Counted from the stretch's first letter, positions 34,704 to 42,878 are shown. The stretch: DNA of 44,445 nucleotides from Opitutus sp. GAS368 (GCA_945869845.1 CAMBRG010000015.1:1-44445); one strand, 5' to 3'. Notes: generated from the sequence alone by a model not told the origin. Program-made: numbers and translations.

Positions 34704-35774
34704 TTACGCTTTTTGAGGGTCGGGTGAATCCGACTTAGCCTGGCGCGTTCGGCCAAGGCTACGGCCCTCGTGCCATTTGCCTTGGATGAGAATGTGGCGG
34801 GCATTTTCGGGCACGCCGAATTCGTTGCGGTGAATCATGCCGACGACGACATCGACGGCGGCGGCTCCCACCAGCTCCGGGTGCTCGTCGATGCCGGAAT
34901 AACGCACCTGTCGGTAAGGGATGTTTGTCAGCGCCAATCCCGCAGACGCCATTCCCGGGGGCCGCGCGGCCTTCAACCAGCTTTCGATCAGCGCGGCAGA
35001 GCCCGTTTCGGAAACGATGACTTCGGGGCGCTGGGCAACATACCACTTCACGAATTCATCGAACACGAGTTGCTCCGGAAAATGAGGGGGCAACGCGCCT
35101 GGTCCGGGTGCGGAGTGCATCCCCACCAGATAGCCCGCGAGATAATTGTGCTCCACGCGATCATCGCGCGATGCGGGCATGACTAGGCCGATGCGCTCGC
35201 ATTTCCTGCCCAACAATTCCTGAATGAGCGCGACCATGTTGCGGAACTGGTGGTTCATCACGAGATGAAGCTTCGGTTCGGCCAGGGAATAGCCCAAGCT
35301 TACCGCCGCGAGGCCGGACCAATCGAACTCAATCCGGGTGCGCGGCTGGGGCTGTGGCGCCACAACCAGACCTTGGATATTCCTGGCCGCCATGATCTGT
35401 CTCAGTCGCGAGCGGGATAACCCCGGTTCATTCAGCCAAAAATGGGCGAGTTCGTAGCCCAGCTCTTGAGCCCTTTGCCGAGCTCCGGCGTGATAGCCCA
35501 CCTGTTGCCCGATGGCCCAGCCCTTCTCGGTCGGGTAATTGGTCAGCCAGCCCAGCATACCTTGAAACGCTTGGGGCCTCAGTCCATTCCGATATGCCGC
35601 CAAGGCGCTCAACATCGGATCCGGCCGATAACCGAGCTTTCGAGCCATAGCCTTTACCCTCAACCGGGTCTCTTTTGGAATCGAAGCATGCTCCCGCAAC
35701 GCAAGCGATACGGTGGTGTGCGAAACACCGAGTCGCTTGGCCAAGATTTTTAGGGTGAGTCGGGGCTGCTGCAC
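34704..35774 (-). CDS. LacI-family transcriptional regulator
   Basis: 356 residues from GTG 35774. The N-terminal helix-turn-helix and hinge are clear: RLTLKILAKRLGVSHTTVSL, ALREHASIPKETRLRVKAMA, RKLGYRPDPMLSALAAYR. The C-terminal periplasmic-binding-protein-like effector domain follows (IQGLVVAPQPQ, ERIGLVMPASRDDRVEHNYLAGYLVGM, SGIDEHPELVGAAAVDVVVGMIHRNEFG). The first gene of the operon it most likely controls, 65 bases before the lyase. The effector is presumably the imported sugar acid or a breakdown product. A palindromic region upstream could allow self-control. Confidence 0.92.
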   Translation of the reverse strand: MQQPRLTLKILAKRLGVSHTTVSLALREHASIPKETRLRVKAMARKLGYRPDPMLSALAAYRNGLRPQAFQGMLGWLTNYPTEKGWAIGQQVGYHAGARQRAQELGYELAHFWLNEPGLSRSRLRQIMAARNIQGLVVAPQPQPRTRIEFDWSGLAAVSLGYSLAEPKLHLVMNHQFRNMVALIQELLGRKCERIGLVMPASRDDRVEHNYLAGYLVGMHSAPGPGALPPHFPEQLVFDEFVKWYVAQRPEVIVSETGSAALIESWLKAARPPGMASAGLALTNIPYRQVRYSGIDEHPELVGAAAVDVVVGMIHRNEFGVPENARHILIQGKWHEGRSLGRTRQAKSDSPDPQKA

Positions 35775-35803
35775 TCGATTATTTCGGATGAAGCAAGTCG
35801 CTT

Positions 35804-35833
35804 GTTTAGCAATCGCAAAGCTTGCAGCTAAAC
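35804..35833. promoter_or_regulatory. Candidate operator region upstream of the LacI gene
   Basis: GTTTAGC (35804-35810) and GCTAAAC (35827-35833) form a perfect 7-bp inverted repeat with a 16-base spacer that itself holds GCAA-AGC-TTGC. It lies 30 bases before the LacI start, where an autoregulatory operator would be expected. The rest of the gap to 36010 shows nothing I can support. Confidence 0.35.
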
Positions 35834-36010
35834 GCGCATGAGTTTGGAGGGACCGAAAGAAAGTGACATGGGATGGCAGGAATGAGCCAAGGAGCTAAAT
35901 GGCCGTCGTGATCACTACCCGTAATGCCCTCGGGAGCAGCACACCGGTTCCGGCGAACGAACCGAACCCATCGACCTGCACGAGCGCAGCCTTTCAGCCG
36001 CCCGCTCCTA

Positions 36011-36271
36011 TCACAACCCCGCCACCTTCTCCAACCGCCGCGCCAGCTCCACATCCAGCGCGGTCACCTTGCCACCCGCGTCGTGCGTGCTCAGCCGCAC
36101 CGCGACCGTTTTATAGACATTCATCCACTCCGGATGATGGTTCAGTTCCTCGGCCTCGAATCCCGCGCGCACCATAAACGCCAGCGCCGCGCGGAAATCC
36201 GCGAACTCAAAAGTCTTCGCCAGCCCATCGTGCTCCGACGCCCAGCCCGGAAGCCACGCCAGCTCCGCCAC
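36011..36271 (-). CDS. 4a-hydroxytetrahydrobiopterin dehydratase (pterin carbinolamine dehydratase), N-terminus uncertain
   Basis: 86 residues as listed from GTG 36271. The PCD core is intact: WLPGWASEHDGLAKTFEFAD, FMVRAGFEAEELNHHPEWMN, VYKTVAVRLSTHDAGGK and TALDVELARRL. The HHPEW-NVY block carries the two catalytic His. The enzyme recycles the pterin cofactor after aromatic amino acid hydroxylation. The frame continues upstream as EKILSTKTIV, which matches the first helix of the family, but I find no ATG, GTG or TTG for it, and a decayed esterase fragment begins about 20 bases further. The gene may have lost its own start and now use the internal GTG. Confidence 0.78.
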   Translation of the reverse strand: MAELAWLPGWASEHDGLAKTFEFADFRAALAFMVRAGFEAEELNHHPEWMNVYKTVAVRLSTHDAGGKVTALDVELARRLEKVAGL

Positions 36272-36316
36272 AATTGTCTTCGTCGAAAGGATTTTCTCAC
36301 GGCCCCACGCCCCTCC

Positions 36317-36390
36317 GGCCTCATGGACCCCATCTGCCCCCTTCGACCCAATTCTCCGCCTACAACAAAATCACCTCAAAGGAGGATCTC
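36317..36390 (+). pseudogene. Frameshifted fragment of a CE7 acetyl xylan esterase gene
   Basis: GLMDPICP (36317-36340), then after loss of one base PSTQFSAYNKITSKEDL (36340-36390). This matches residues 275-299 of the intact esterase at 25799 (GLMDAVCPPSTQFAAYNNIT and on to DL). By hand alignment 63 of 75 columns are identical at the DNA level, with a single one-base gap. Nothing of the esterase before or after it is convincing. It lies on the plus strand, as does the intact gene, on the far side of the sugar-acid operon. Confidence 0.75.
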
Positions 36391-36420
36391 GGCCGGCGCG
36401 CAGCGCCTAACCCAACCGAG

Positions 36421-36470
36421 TTGGAGCGGCGGCGCCCTCGTCGCCGTCAAAGGCCGGCACGCGACGCCCC
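36421..36470. repeat. Candidate intergenic palindromic element
   Basis: A non-coding, very GC-rich stretch containing GGAGCGGCGGCGCCCTCG followed by TCGCCGTC, an imperfect palindrome (CGGCG...CGCCG around a GCGCCCTCGT centre), with GCCGGC and GCGACGC nearby. It has the look of dispersed palindromic units found between genes of GC-rich genomes, but only one copy is in the window, so this is a weak call. Confidence 0.2.
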
Positions 36471-36479
36471 CGCAGCCGT

Positions 36480-38141
36480 TCACGGTGGCGGCAAGCCGTG
36501 TTTTTTGGCCAAGCGCACTTGGTCTGCGGCGGGCAGAAAACAGGTCATTGAAAAGAAAAATTTAGGGTAGGCCTTCCAGTCGAAACCGTGACTATCCTCT
36601 CGATAATATAGAAACCCCATGAGCCGCCAGTTCTGCCCGTCACCCAGTTCGAGCGCGATGTTTTCGTCCGTGACCGAGATATAGGGGTCCCGGATCAGCT
36701 CCCGCAGTTCATCGTAGGAGCGCACCGCCGGCATCGCGCAGAGCAATGCCGCGACCAGACCCAACCAACGTGGGCGCAACCGCGCCGAAACCGCCGCAAG
36801 CAGAAACACGAACGCCAGCCCGAAGATCGGCATCGCCTTCGACATCGTCGCGCGCTCGTCCCCCCCGACTCTCACCAGCGCCAAAAAACACACCGCGACC
36901 ATCAACGGCAGCCGCAGGTCGCGTTCGCTCTTCCAGTCGTGCCACGCCGCGCTCACGAACAAAATCACCATCACGGCAAGCGCCGCCAACCCCACCGGAT
37001 TCTTCCACGGATTCTGATCCCATGGCACCATCGCCTGGTAAAACATCCACGCATACGGCGAGGGGCCGCCGAAAATTCCCAGCAGCTGGGCCAACACTTC
37101 GTCGTTCCAGACCAACCCCGTCGAACGGATGAATTCATCGCCCGAAAGCAGCCGAACCGCGACGCTCAACCACACCGCCAGCGCCAAGCTCACGGCCGTC
37201 AGCCGGCCCGGCCGTTCCCGGCCCAGCGCCCGGAAACCATGGCGCCACGCAAAAAATACGCCTCCCACCACCGTCAGCGCCCCCGCGAGTCCGAACCCGA
37301 CGAGCATGAACTGCGGACTGTAAAGCCCCCCGCACAAAACCAGCATCAGCACAGTCAGCGCCAGCGCCTCGGTCCGCGCCGGCCCCGGTTCGGCCGTCAT
37401 CACCGCCCCAAAGGTCAGGCCCAACAACAGTCCAACGATGCACCCCGCCGCGAAGCCCGCGATCCAGTTCAACACCGGCAACGGATTAAACACCATGACC
37501 GCCGCCACCGCCACGGCTGGCAGCCAATTTCCAAATCCGAACGCCCCCGGCATCCGCCCGAATCCAATCGCCAGCGTTGCCATCAGCGCCACCGGTAACG
37601 CCAGGTAGGCCTTCACCGCGTCGATTCCCGCGCTGGCACCGAAACAAGCAATCGCCTCAAGCACCAGCGGCCGATCCCGCGTCGCCAGCACATACCATGT
37701 CCAGTTATACCGCATCGGGCTCGTCACAAGATCCGGCAACTCCCGCGTGGAATGCGTGGTGAGCCAGTCCGCCACCTGCACATAACCCCAAAGGTCGGTC
37801 CCGTGGGCGCCGAACACGTAGGCCCCTTCGTAGGCATAGCAGCGGTGCAACAGCACCATCGCGACCGTGCCCGTCACCACGAGCATCGTCGCCGCCTCGG
37901 TCCACTGCCGACCCCGCACCACCGACCAGAGCCCCGCCGCATAGAAGATCCAAAACAAGGGCCGCACCGCATTCGCCGACAGTCCCACGATCCAAGGCAC
38001 GCTGCACAGCACCAGAAAAAGCGCCCAGCCCGCGAGCATTGCCACCAACGGCTGCTTGGACGTCACGAGCCGCGTCCCGATACTCCATGCACTGAGACAA
38101 ACCACAAATACCGCCGCCCAAATCGGTAAAACCGTGCTCAT
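36480..38141 (-). CDS. Multi-spanning membrane protein, possible GT-C glycosyltransferase
   Basis: 553 residues from the ATG at 38141; the open frame runs 37 codons further without a membrane or family signal. About 12-13 hydrophobic segments (e.g. LPIWAAVFVVCLSAWSIG, MLAGWALFLVLCSVPWIVG, WLPAVAVAAVMVFNPLPVLN). A loop after the third or fourth helix holds RCYAYEGAYVFGAHGTDLWG, and a soluble C-terminal part (about 480-553) ends VRLAKKHGLPPP. The layout, with acidic residues in the first large loop, suits lipid-linked sugar transferases or related surface-polymer enzymes, but I do not recognise a defined family. It is divergent from another large membrane protein at 38262, suggesting a shared role in glycan assembly. 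Confidence 0.65.
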   Translation of the reverse strand: MSTVLPIWAAVFVVCLSAWSIGTRLVTSKQPLVAMLAGWALFLVLCSVPWIVGLSANAVRPLFWIFYAAGLWSVVRGRQWTEAATMLVVTGTVAMVLLHRCYAYEGAYVFGAHGTDLWGYVQVADWLTTHSTRELPDLVTSPMRYNWTWYVLATRDRPLVLEAIACFGASAGIDAVKAYLALPVALMATLAIGFGRMPGAFGFGNWLPAVAVAAVMVFNPLPVLNWIAGFAAGCIVGLLLGLTFGAVMTAEPGPARTEALALTVLMLVLCGGLYSPQFMLVGFGLAGALTVVGGVFFAWRHGFRALGRERPGRLTAVSLALAVWLSVAVRLLSGDEFIRSTGLVWNDEVLAQLLGIFGGPSPYAWMFYQAMVPWDQNPWKNPVGLAALAVMVILFVSAAWHDWKSERDLRLPLMVAVCFLALVRVGGDERATMSKAMPIFGLAFVFLLAAVSARLRPRWLGLVAALLCAMPAVRSYDELRELIRDPYISVTDENIALELGDGQNWRLMGFLYYREDSHGFDWKAYPKFFFSMTCFLPAADQVRLAKKHGLPPP

Positions 38142-38261
38142 CGCCGACCACCTTTTCGCCAAAACGATCCGGCTCAAGTCATTTGCCGGTAAATCCCTAT
38201 GCTCGTTCAAGGCCGGCTTGCGCCATCGCCGCGAACCGTGCTCGGCTGTCAACTCCCAGCC

Positions 38262-39665
38262 GTGACCGACTCTTCCTCCCCCGCTCCACTCTCCGTCCCA
38301 GCCCCGGCGCCGTTCCCCGTCGCACCGCGCTGGGAGATCTGGGCCGTGCGCCTACTGCTCGCGGTTTACCTCGTGGTTCAATTCGCCTTCGTGCGGCGCG
38401 AGGGCTACGTCGGCCAGGACTTCGGCACTCACACGGCCATCATGGAAGAGATCCGCGCCAGCAACGGGGCCAAATGGTTCTCGATGGATGGGACCAACCG
38501 GCCCGGCATCTACTGGCTGGCCAGCATCTGCAAGACTTACACCAACGACAAATACACCTACGAACTCCACTCGCAGATCTGGATCGTGCTCGGCGCCCTC
38601 GCGCTGCTTTTGTTCCACCGGGCGCTGCTCACCACCGTCCGCGCGCCCGAGCTCCGGGTCGCCGCGATGGCCATCATCGCCCTACTGCCGGCGCACTTGA
38701 TCGCCGGCGTGGTCTATGCGGGCGACATCGCCGTCATGCTCCCATTTACCGTCGCCGCGTGGGCGTTGACCCGGAGCTTGTCCACCACCGAGCGCGGAAC
38801 CGCCCTGCGCTACGCCGCCTACGCCGGACTCAGTTTGTCGGTCGGAAATTTTCTCAAGGTCAGCTTCCTGATGCTCCCGGTCGCCGCACTGGTTGCGATC
38901 GTCCTCGTCTGGCGCTGGGGCCGCATCCGCACCGCCCAAGCCGGTCTTACGACCTTGCTGGCGGTGGTCGTGCCGTTGCTGGTCGGCGGCGCCCTCCATC
39001 AACGCAACCAACGCGAACTCGCCCAAGCCGAAGAGCGCCACGCGTTCTGGTGGGATGGCAACGGTGAGATGAGTTGGCGCAGTCTGCTTTGGTTCCGTCC
39101 CGCCGACCGCGCCGTGCTCAATGCGCCGATTTATTGGGACCAAAACCCCGAAAACCAACTCGTACTCGTTCAGCCCGGCGTCCACAGCTACCCGGCGCTG
39201 CTGCATCTCGGCGTGTTCACCGATGTGCTGAACTACGCACCGAAAGGCGGCTATCCTGCGGCGACCCCGCGCCCCGAGCCGCAACGCTCCTACGCGATCC
39301 TCTCCGTGCGTGGCGGGATGATCTGGAGCGTCCTCGCGGTGGTCTCGGCATTTTCGCTCGCCGCGCTCTTGCTCGCGGCCCTCATCCGGCCTTCGCTCGC
39401 ACCCACCACCGGTCTCGCCGTCTTCGCTCTGCATGGCGCGGTATGGTTCCTGCCGATCATGCTGATTCTGCCCTATCTGCGCAGCGCCTACACGTGGGGC
39501 TACTGGCTCTCGCGTCTCGTGGTGCCGGGTCTTTGGGCCGCGGGCTTTACCAGCGCTTGGTTGCTTGACCGCGTCTTGCCGGCCCGCGCCCGTTGGTGGT
39601 TCCGGGGTGTGCTCGCCGTCGCCTTGCTCCAAGCCTATTGGCAATTTCGCAGCCTCTGGTTCTAG
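38262..39665 (+). CDS. Multi-spanning membrane protein, ArnT/PMT-like glycosyltransferase candidate
   Basis: 467 residues from GTG 38262 (an ATG at 38199 would add 21 residues of low quality). A Pro/Ala/Ser-rich cytoplasmic lead is followed by about 10-11 membrane helices. The first outer loop reads REGYVGQDFGTHTAIMEEIR, with an Asp and His placed as in GT39/GT-C enzymes (the DxD-like acidic site after helix 1), then NRPGIYWLASICKTYTNDKY. The C-terminal region has WGYWLSRLVVPGLWAAGFTS. Probably transfers a sugar from a lipid carrier, by analogy only. Divergent from the membrane gene at 36480 across 120 bases. Confidence 0.65.
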   Translation: MTDSSSPAPLSVPAPAPFPVAPRWEIWAVRLLLAVYLVVQFAFVRREGYVGQDFGTHTAIMEEIRASNGAKWFSMDGTNRPGIYWLASICKTYTNDKYTYELHSQIWIVLGALALLLFHRALLTTVRAPELRVAAMAIIALLPAHLIAGVVYAGDIAVMLPFTVAAWALTRSLSTTERGTALRYAAYAGLSLSVGNFLKVSFLMLPVAALVAIVLVWRWGRIRTAQAGLTTLLAVVVPLLVGGALHQRNQRELAQAEERHAFWWDGNGEMSWRSLLWFRPADRAVLNAPIYWDQNPENQLVLVQPGVHSYPALLHLGVFTDVLNYAPKGGYPAATPRPEPQRSYAILSVRGGMIWSVLAVVSAFSLAALLLAALIRPSLAPTTGLAVFALHGAVWFLPIMLILPYLRSAYTWGYWLSRLVVPGLWAAGFTSAWLLDRVLPARARWWFRGVLAVALLQAYWQFRSLWF

Positions 39666-39754
39666 CGGCCGAGTCTGCGCCGAATTCCGCTTGCCGCCAA
39701 CCGCCGGCACTGCCCGGCTTTCTTCTTTCCCTCCCGCTCAACTACAGCCCCACC

Positions 39755-40273
39755 ATGTCCCGCAATCCCTACGCCGACGATATCATCATCTCCTGGGTAG
39801 AGCTTCACCGCGATGCCCGCTATCTCTCCGAAATGCTCCACGGTATCGGCTCGTGGAAAGGCATCATCGCGATCACCCGAGGCGGCCTCGTTCCCGCCGC
39901 TCTCGTGGCCCGCGAGCTCGAGATTCGCCTCATCGACACCATCTGCGTCACCAGCTACGGGACCAGCGAGGGCAACACCGCCGCTCAGGTCCAAGGGAGC
40001 ATCAACGTCCTCAAAGGCGTGCCCGGCGACGGCGAGGGCTACTTGCTCATCGACGACCTCGTCGATACCGGCAAGACCGCCAAAGTCGTCCGCCAACTTT
40101 TGCCCAAAGCCTACTTCGCCACCCTCTACGCCAAACCTTCCGGTCGACCCATCGTCGATACCTGCGTGAAGGAATTTAAGCAAAACAAGTGGATCCATTT
40201 CCCGTGGGACATCGAATATAAGTTCGCCACACCCATCAAACACGGCGGTCGCGCCACGGGCGCCGATCACTGA
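39755..40273 (+). CDS. gpt: Xanthine-guanine phosphoribosyltransferase
   Basis: 172 residues from the ATG at 39755. Type I PRTase with the PRPP-binding loop LLIDDLVDTGKT at 97-108, IAITRGGLVPAALVARELEI (PPi loop region, 38-57) and the C-terminal WDIEYKF purine-site segment typical of bacterial XGPRT. It salvages guanine and xanthine (hypoxanthine weakly) to the nucleotides. The E. coli enzyme is 152 residues; this one has a short C-terminal extension (HGGRATGADH). Followed by a strong terminator. Confidence 0.9.
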   Translation: MSRNPYADDIIISWVELHRDARYLSEMLHGIGSWKGIIAITRGGLVPAALVARELEIRLIDTICVTSYGTSEGNTAAQVQGSINVLKGVPGDGEGYLLIDDLVDTGKTAKVVRQLLPKAYFATLYAKPSGRPIVDTCVKEFKQNKWIHFPWDIEYKFATPIKHGGRATGADH

Positions 40274-40305
40274 GTTTTCGTCGTCCCCGAGCCTTCCGCC
40301 GGTGG

Positions 40306-40333
40306 AGCCCGATGTCCCCATCGGGCTTTTTTT
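40306..40333 (+). terminator. Intrinsic terminator of gpt
   Basis: AGCCCGATG (40306-40314) pairs perfectly with CATCGGGCT (40319-40327) around a four-base loop, followed by a run of seven T (40327-40333). Confidence 0.92.
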
Positions 40334-40356
40334 GCGCCCCGACCAAGCCGCCTCGG

Positions 40357-41469
40357 TCACCCGCTCACGTAAGGCTCAACGGGCCTGAAACCCGGCAGCG
40401 CGCACGCCGCGTCGCGGTCCGCTTGAGCGTTGAACAAATAAACCGCGTAGCCCCCAAAGCCGCCGCCGCAGTATTTCCAAGCCACCGGCCGGCACGCCGC
40501 CAGCACCGCATTCCCCGCCGCCGCGGGGTCGCCCGCCAGCGGGTCCATGGCCTCGGCGCGTTGCACCGCATACGACTGCCGCACCGCGTCGGCCAGCCCG
40601 CCAAAATCGTTGGCCCAGACCGCATCGCGCGCGGTCCGGCCCGCGCGCTCGATCGCGTCGTAGTCGCGGGTCTGATTCACCACGCCCGGCGTGCTGTGCT
40701 GCGTCCCCGTCCAGTAAAGCGCCAGCCGCCCCCGCAGGAGCGCGCCGTCGGTTTTCACTTCCAAATCCGGGCGCGGTCCGCTCCGCCACACGCACAAACC
40801 CGTCTCGCTGATCACCGCCGGATCTTGCCAACCCACCCCGAGATCAAGTTCGGAGCCCACGCCGTCCTTGCCGTTGATCAACGCCCAGGCGCCGCTCCCA
40901 CCGAGCCCGGCGTTTTGAAAATACGGCCATTCGCGCAACGAGACCGTGGGCGAAATCGCCGCGTTCACGATGAACCCGCCCGCCCGCGCGAAGCGCGGTA
41001 CATCGAGCCATCCCCCCGCGAAATCCACCCGCAGCGGCGCCACCTGCGGCGCCCGGATCCAGCGCACGATCTCAGTCGTCGAAATGGGCGGAAACTCCGG
41101 CGGGGTTTTCGCCATCACCACATACTTCGCGCCTACTTCCGCGCATAACGCCCGCTTCAAGTCCGCCCATTTGTCATCCTCCGTGACGGCCAAAATGTCC
41201 GGCCGCAGCCGCAGAAAATGCTCCCTGAAATCAATGCCCTCCTCGAGCCCCTGCCCCACCACCACTTCGTCCACCCTCTTCAAACCCGCAATCAGCGCCC
41301 GTTTGTGTTCGTCCGGCAACGAGCTCTTCCGCTGCTTGTGAAACCACAACACCTCGGCCGAAGCGAAGCACACGGTCAGGTGGTCGCCCAGCGCTCTCGC
41401 CTCGCGGAAAAACTGCACATGCCCAGCATGGACGATATCGTAGCAACCGGAGACAAAGACGCGCACCAT
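40357..41469 (-). CDS. Nucleotidyltransferase-GHMP kinase fusion protein
   Basis: 370 residues from the ATG at 41469; the open frame upstream is arginine-rich shadow. Residues 1-138 are an RfaE/HldE-C type nucleotidyltransferase: VFVSGCYDIVHAGHVQFFRE (HAGH at 14-17, the HxGH motif), and ISTTEIVRWI at 129-138. Residues 142-370 are a GHMP kinase: PLRVDFAGGWLDVPRFARAG, the nucleotide loop GLGGSGAWA at 188-196, and YCGGGFGGYAVYLF (335-346). The kinase half looks like HddA/FKP-type sugar kinases. The pair suggests a sugar is phosphorylated at C1 and then activated to an NDP-sugar, as in heptose activation, but the domain order is the reverse of HldE and the kinase superfamily differs. Tail-to-tail with gpt, 23 bases beyond its terminator. 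Confidence 0.8.
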   Translation of the reverse strand: MVRVFVSGCYDIVHAGHVQFFREARALGDHLTVCFASAEVLWFHKQRKSSLPDEHKRALIAGLKRVDEVVVGQGLEEGIDFREHFLRLRPDILAVTEDDKWADLKRALCAEVGAKYVVMAKTPPEFPPISTTEIVRWIRAPQVAPLRVDFAGGWLDVPRFARAGGFIVNAAISPTVSLREWPYFQNAGLGGSGAWALINGKDGVGSELDLGVGWQDPAVISETGLCVWRSGPRPDLEVKTDGALLRGRLALYWTGTQHSTPGVVNQTRDYDAIERAGRTARDAVWANDFGGLADAVRQSYAVQRAEAMDPLAGDPAAAGNAVLAACRPVAWKYCGGGFGGYAVYLFNAQADRDAACALPGFRPVEPYVSG

Positions 41470-41582
41470 AGACTCCGCGTTATGCTGGCCCCGCCCCCGG
41501 AGGCGCAATTTTATTTGCGACCCGCGCCGCGTCCGCCGTCTCTCCCTGTCAACCGTTGGAACTTTTCCGCGCACCTCCCAAA

Positions 41583-42824
41583 ATGACCTTCGCCGACTGG
41601 CAAGCCCTCGATCCCACGACCGCCGCCCGCGAGTTCCTTCGCCGCGCCACCACCGTGCTATCACCCGCGCAACAACGCGCCGTCTTTGCCCACCTGCCCA
41701 CCGAGGCCGAACTCGTCACGCACTTCGCCACGGCTCCCGCCGGGGCTCCCCTGGCCGGCGTGCCTTACCTCGCCAAAGATCTCTTCGACGTCGCTGGCTT
41801 CCCCACGTTTGCCGGCTCCACGTTTCTCCCCGAAGTTCGACCCGAGCCCACCGTCGACTCGACGCTCATCACCGCCCTCAACGCCGCCGGTGCCGTCCTC
41901 GCCGGGAAAACCCACCTCCACGAATTCGCCTACGGCATCACGGGCGAGAACCCGCATTACGGGGACTGCGAACACCCTCGCCACCCCGGGCGCACCACCG
42001 GCGGTTCCAGCAGCGGTTCCGCGGCCGCCGTAGCCGCCGGCATCGTGCCCTTCGCTCTCGCCACCGACACCGGCGGCTCCGTCCGCGTCCCCGCCGCCTT
42101 CTGTGGTCTTTTCGGCTACCGCGGCCGGCCCCGCGATGCGTGGATCGCCGACGCCTTTCCTCTTTCGCCCACCTTCGACACCGCCGGCTGGTTCACCGGC
42201 ACCGCCGCCGATATGCGCACCGCCCTCGCCGCGCTCGTTGGCCTCGGCCGCAGCGAACGCACCCCCCGCGGTTGCTATCTTGAAATCCCCGGCCTCTCGC
42301 CCGAAGTCGCCGCCGCCTGCCGCGCGGCCGCGACCCAACTCGCCCCGCCCGCCGATCACGCGACCCGCACCGAACTGCTCCGCCGCTTTGCCGGCGCCCT
42401 CGACGCCTACAACATCATTGTCGCGCTTGAGTCATCCGCGATCCACGCCCCGTGGTCCGCCGCGTATAAAGACCGTTACGATCCCGTAGTCTGGGCCCGC
42501 CTCAATCGAGTCCACGAGTTCACGCCCGCTCAAGTCGCCTCGGCCGACGCCACGCTCGCCGCCGTCCGGCTCGTGTGGACGAGCTATTTCCTCACCTTCG
42601 ACTTCTTGATTCTGCCCGCCGTGCACCGCCCCGCGCTCCCGAAAGCCGACTGCACGCTTCCCCAACGCAGCCGTCTGCTCTCGCTCACTGCGCCGGCCTC
42701 CCTCGGCGGCCTCCCCGTGCTCACCGTGCCCGTCACCCTCGCCGAAGGCCTGACCGCCGGCCTCCAGATCGTGGTCAACAACCCCCATAGCCCCGTCCTG
42801 CCCTGGGCCCTCGCACCGTTTTAA
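41583..42824 (+). CDS. Amidase signature family hydrolase
   Basis: 413 residues from the ATG at 41583. The Ser-cisSer-Lys centre is visible: Lys in PYLAKDLFDVAG, the Gly/Ser-rich core GRTTGGSSSGSAAAVAAG, and the nucleophile in ATDTGGSVRVPAAFCGLFGY. The family includes allophanate hydrolase, indoleacetamide hydrolase, GatA and peptide amidases; at 413 residues it is one of the shorter forms and lacks the GatA C-terminal helix bundle. It lies head to head with the fusion kinase (113-base gap) and upstream of an ABC importer on the same strand after a terminator, so a joint role in using a small amide is possible but not shown. Confidence 0.87.
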   Translation: MTFADWQALDPTTAAREFLRRATTVLSPAQQRAVFAHLPTEAELVTHFATAPAGAPLAGVPYLAKDLFDVAGFPTFAGSTFLPEVRPEPTVDSTLITALNAAGAVLAGKTHLHEFAYGITGENPHYGDCEHPRHPGRTTGGSSSGSAAAVAAGIVPFALATDTGGSVRVPAAFCGLFGYRGRPRDAWIADAFPLSPTFDTAGWFTGTAADMRTALAALVGLGRSERTPRGCYLEIPGLSPEVAAACRAAATQLAPPADHATRTELLRRFAGALDAYNIIVALESSAIHAPWSAAYKDRYDPVVWARLNRVHEFTPAQVASADATLAAVRLVWTSYFLTFDFLILPAVHRPALPKADCTLPQRSRLLSLTAPASLGGLPVLTVPVTLAEGLTAGLQIVVNNPHSPVLPWALAPF

Positions 42825-42878
42825 ACCGCCCCGCCGCATTCACCCCGTTCGCCAATCAAAACGCTCCGCTAAAAAATC

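Noticed and set aside
35834-36010. Open frames between the LacI and PCD genes
   Set aside because: Low-complexity Pro/Ser/Thr translations on one strand and Arg/Trp-rich on the other; no start context or similarity.
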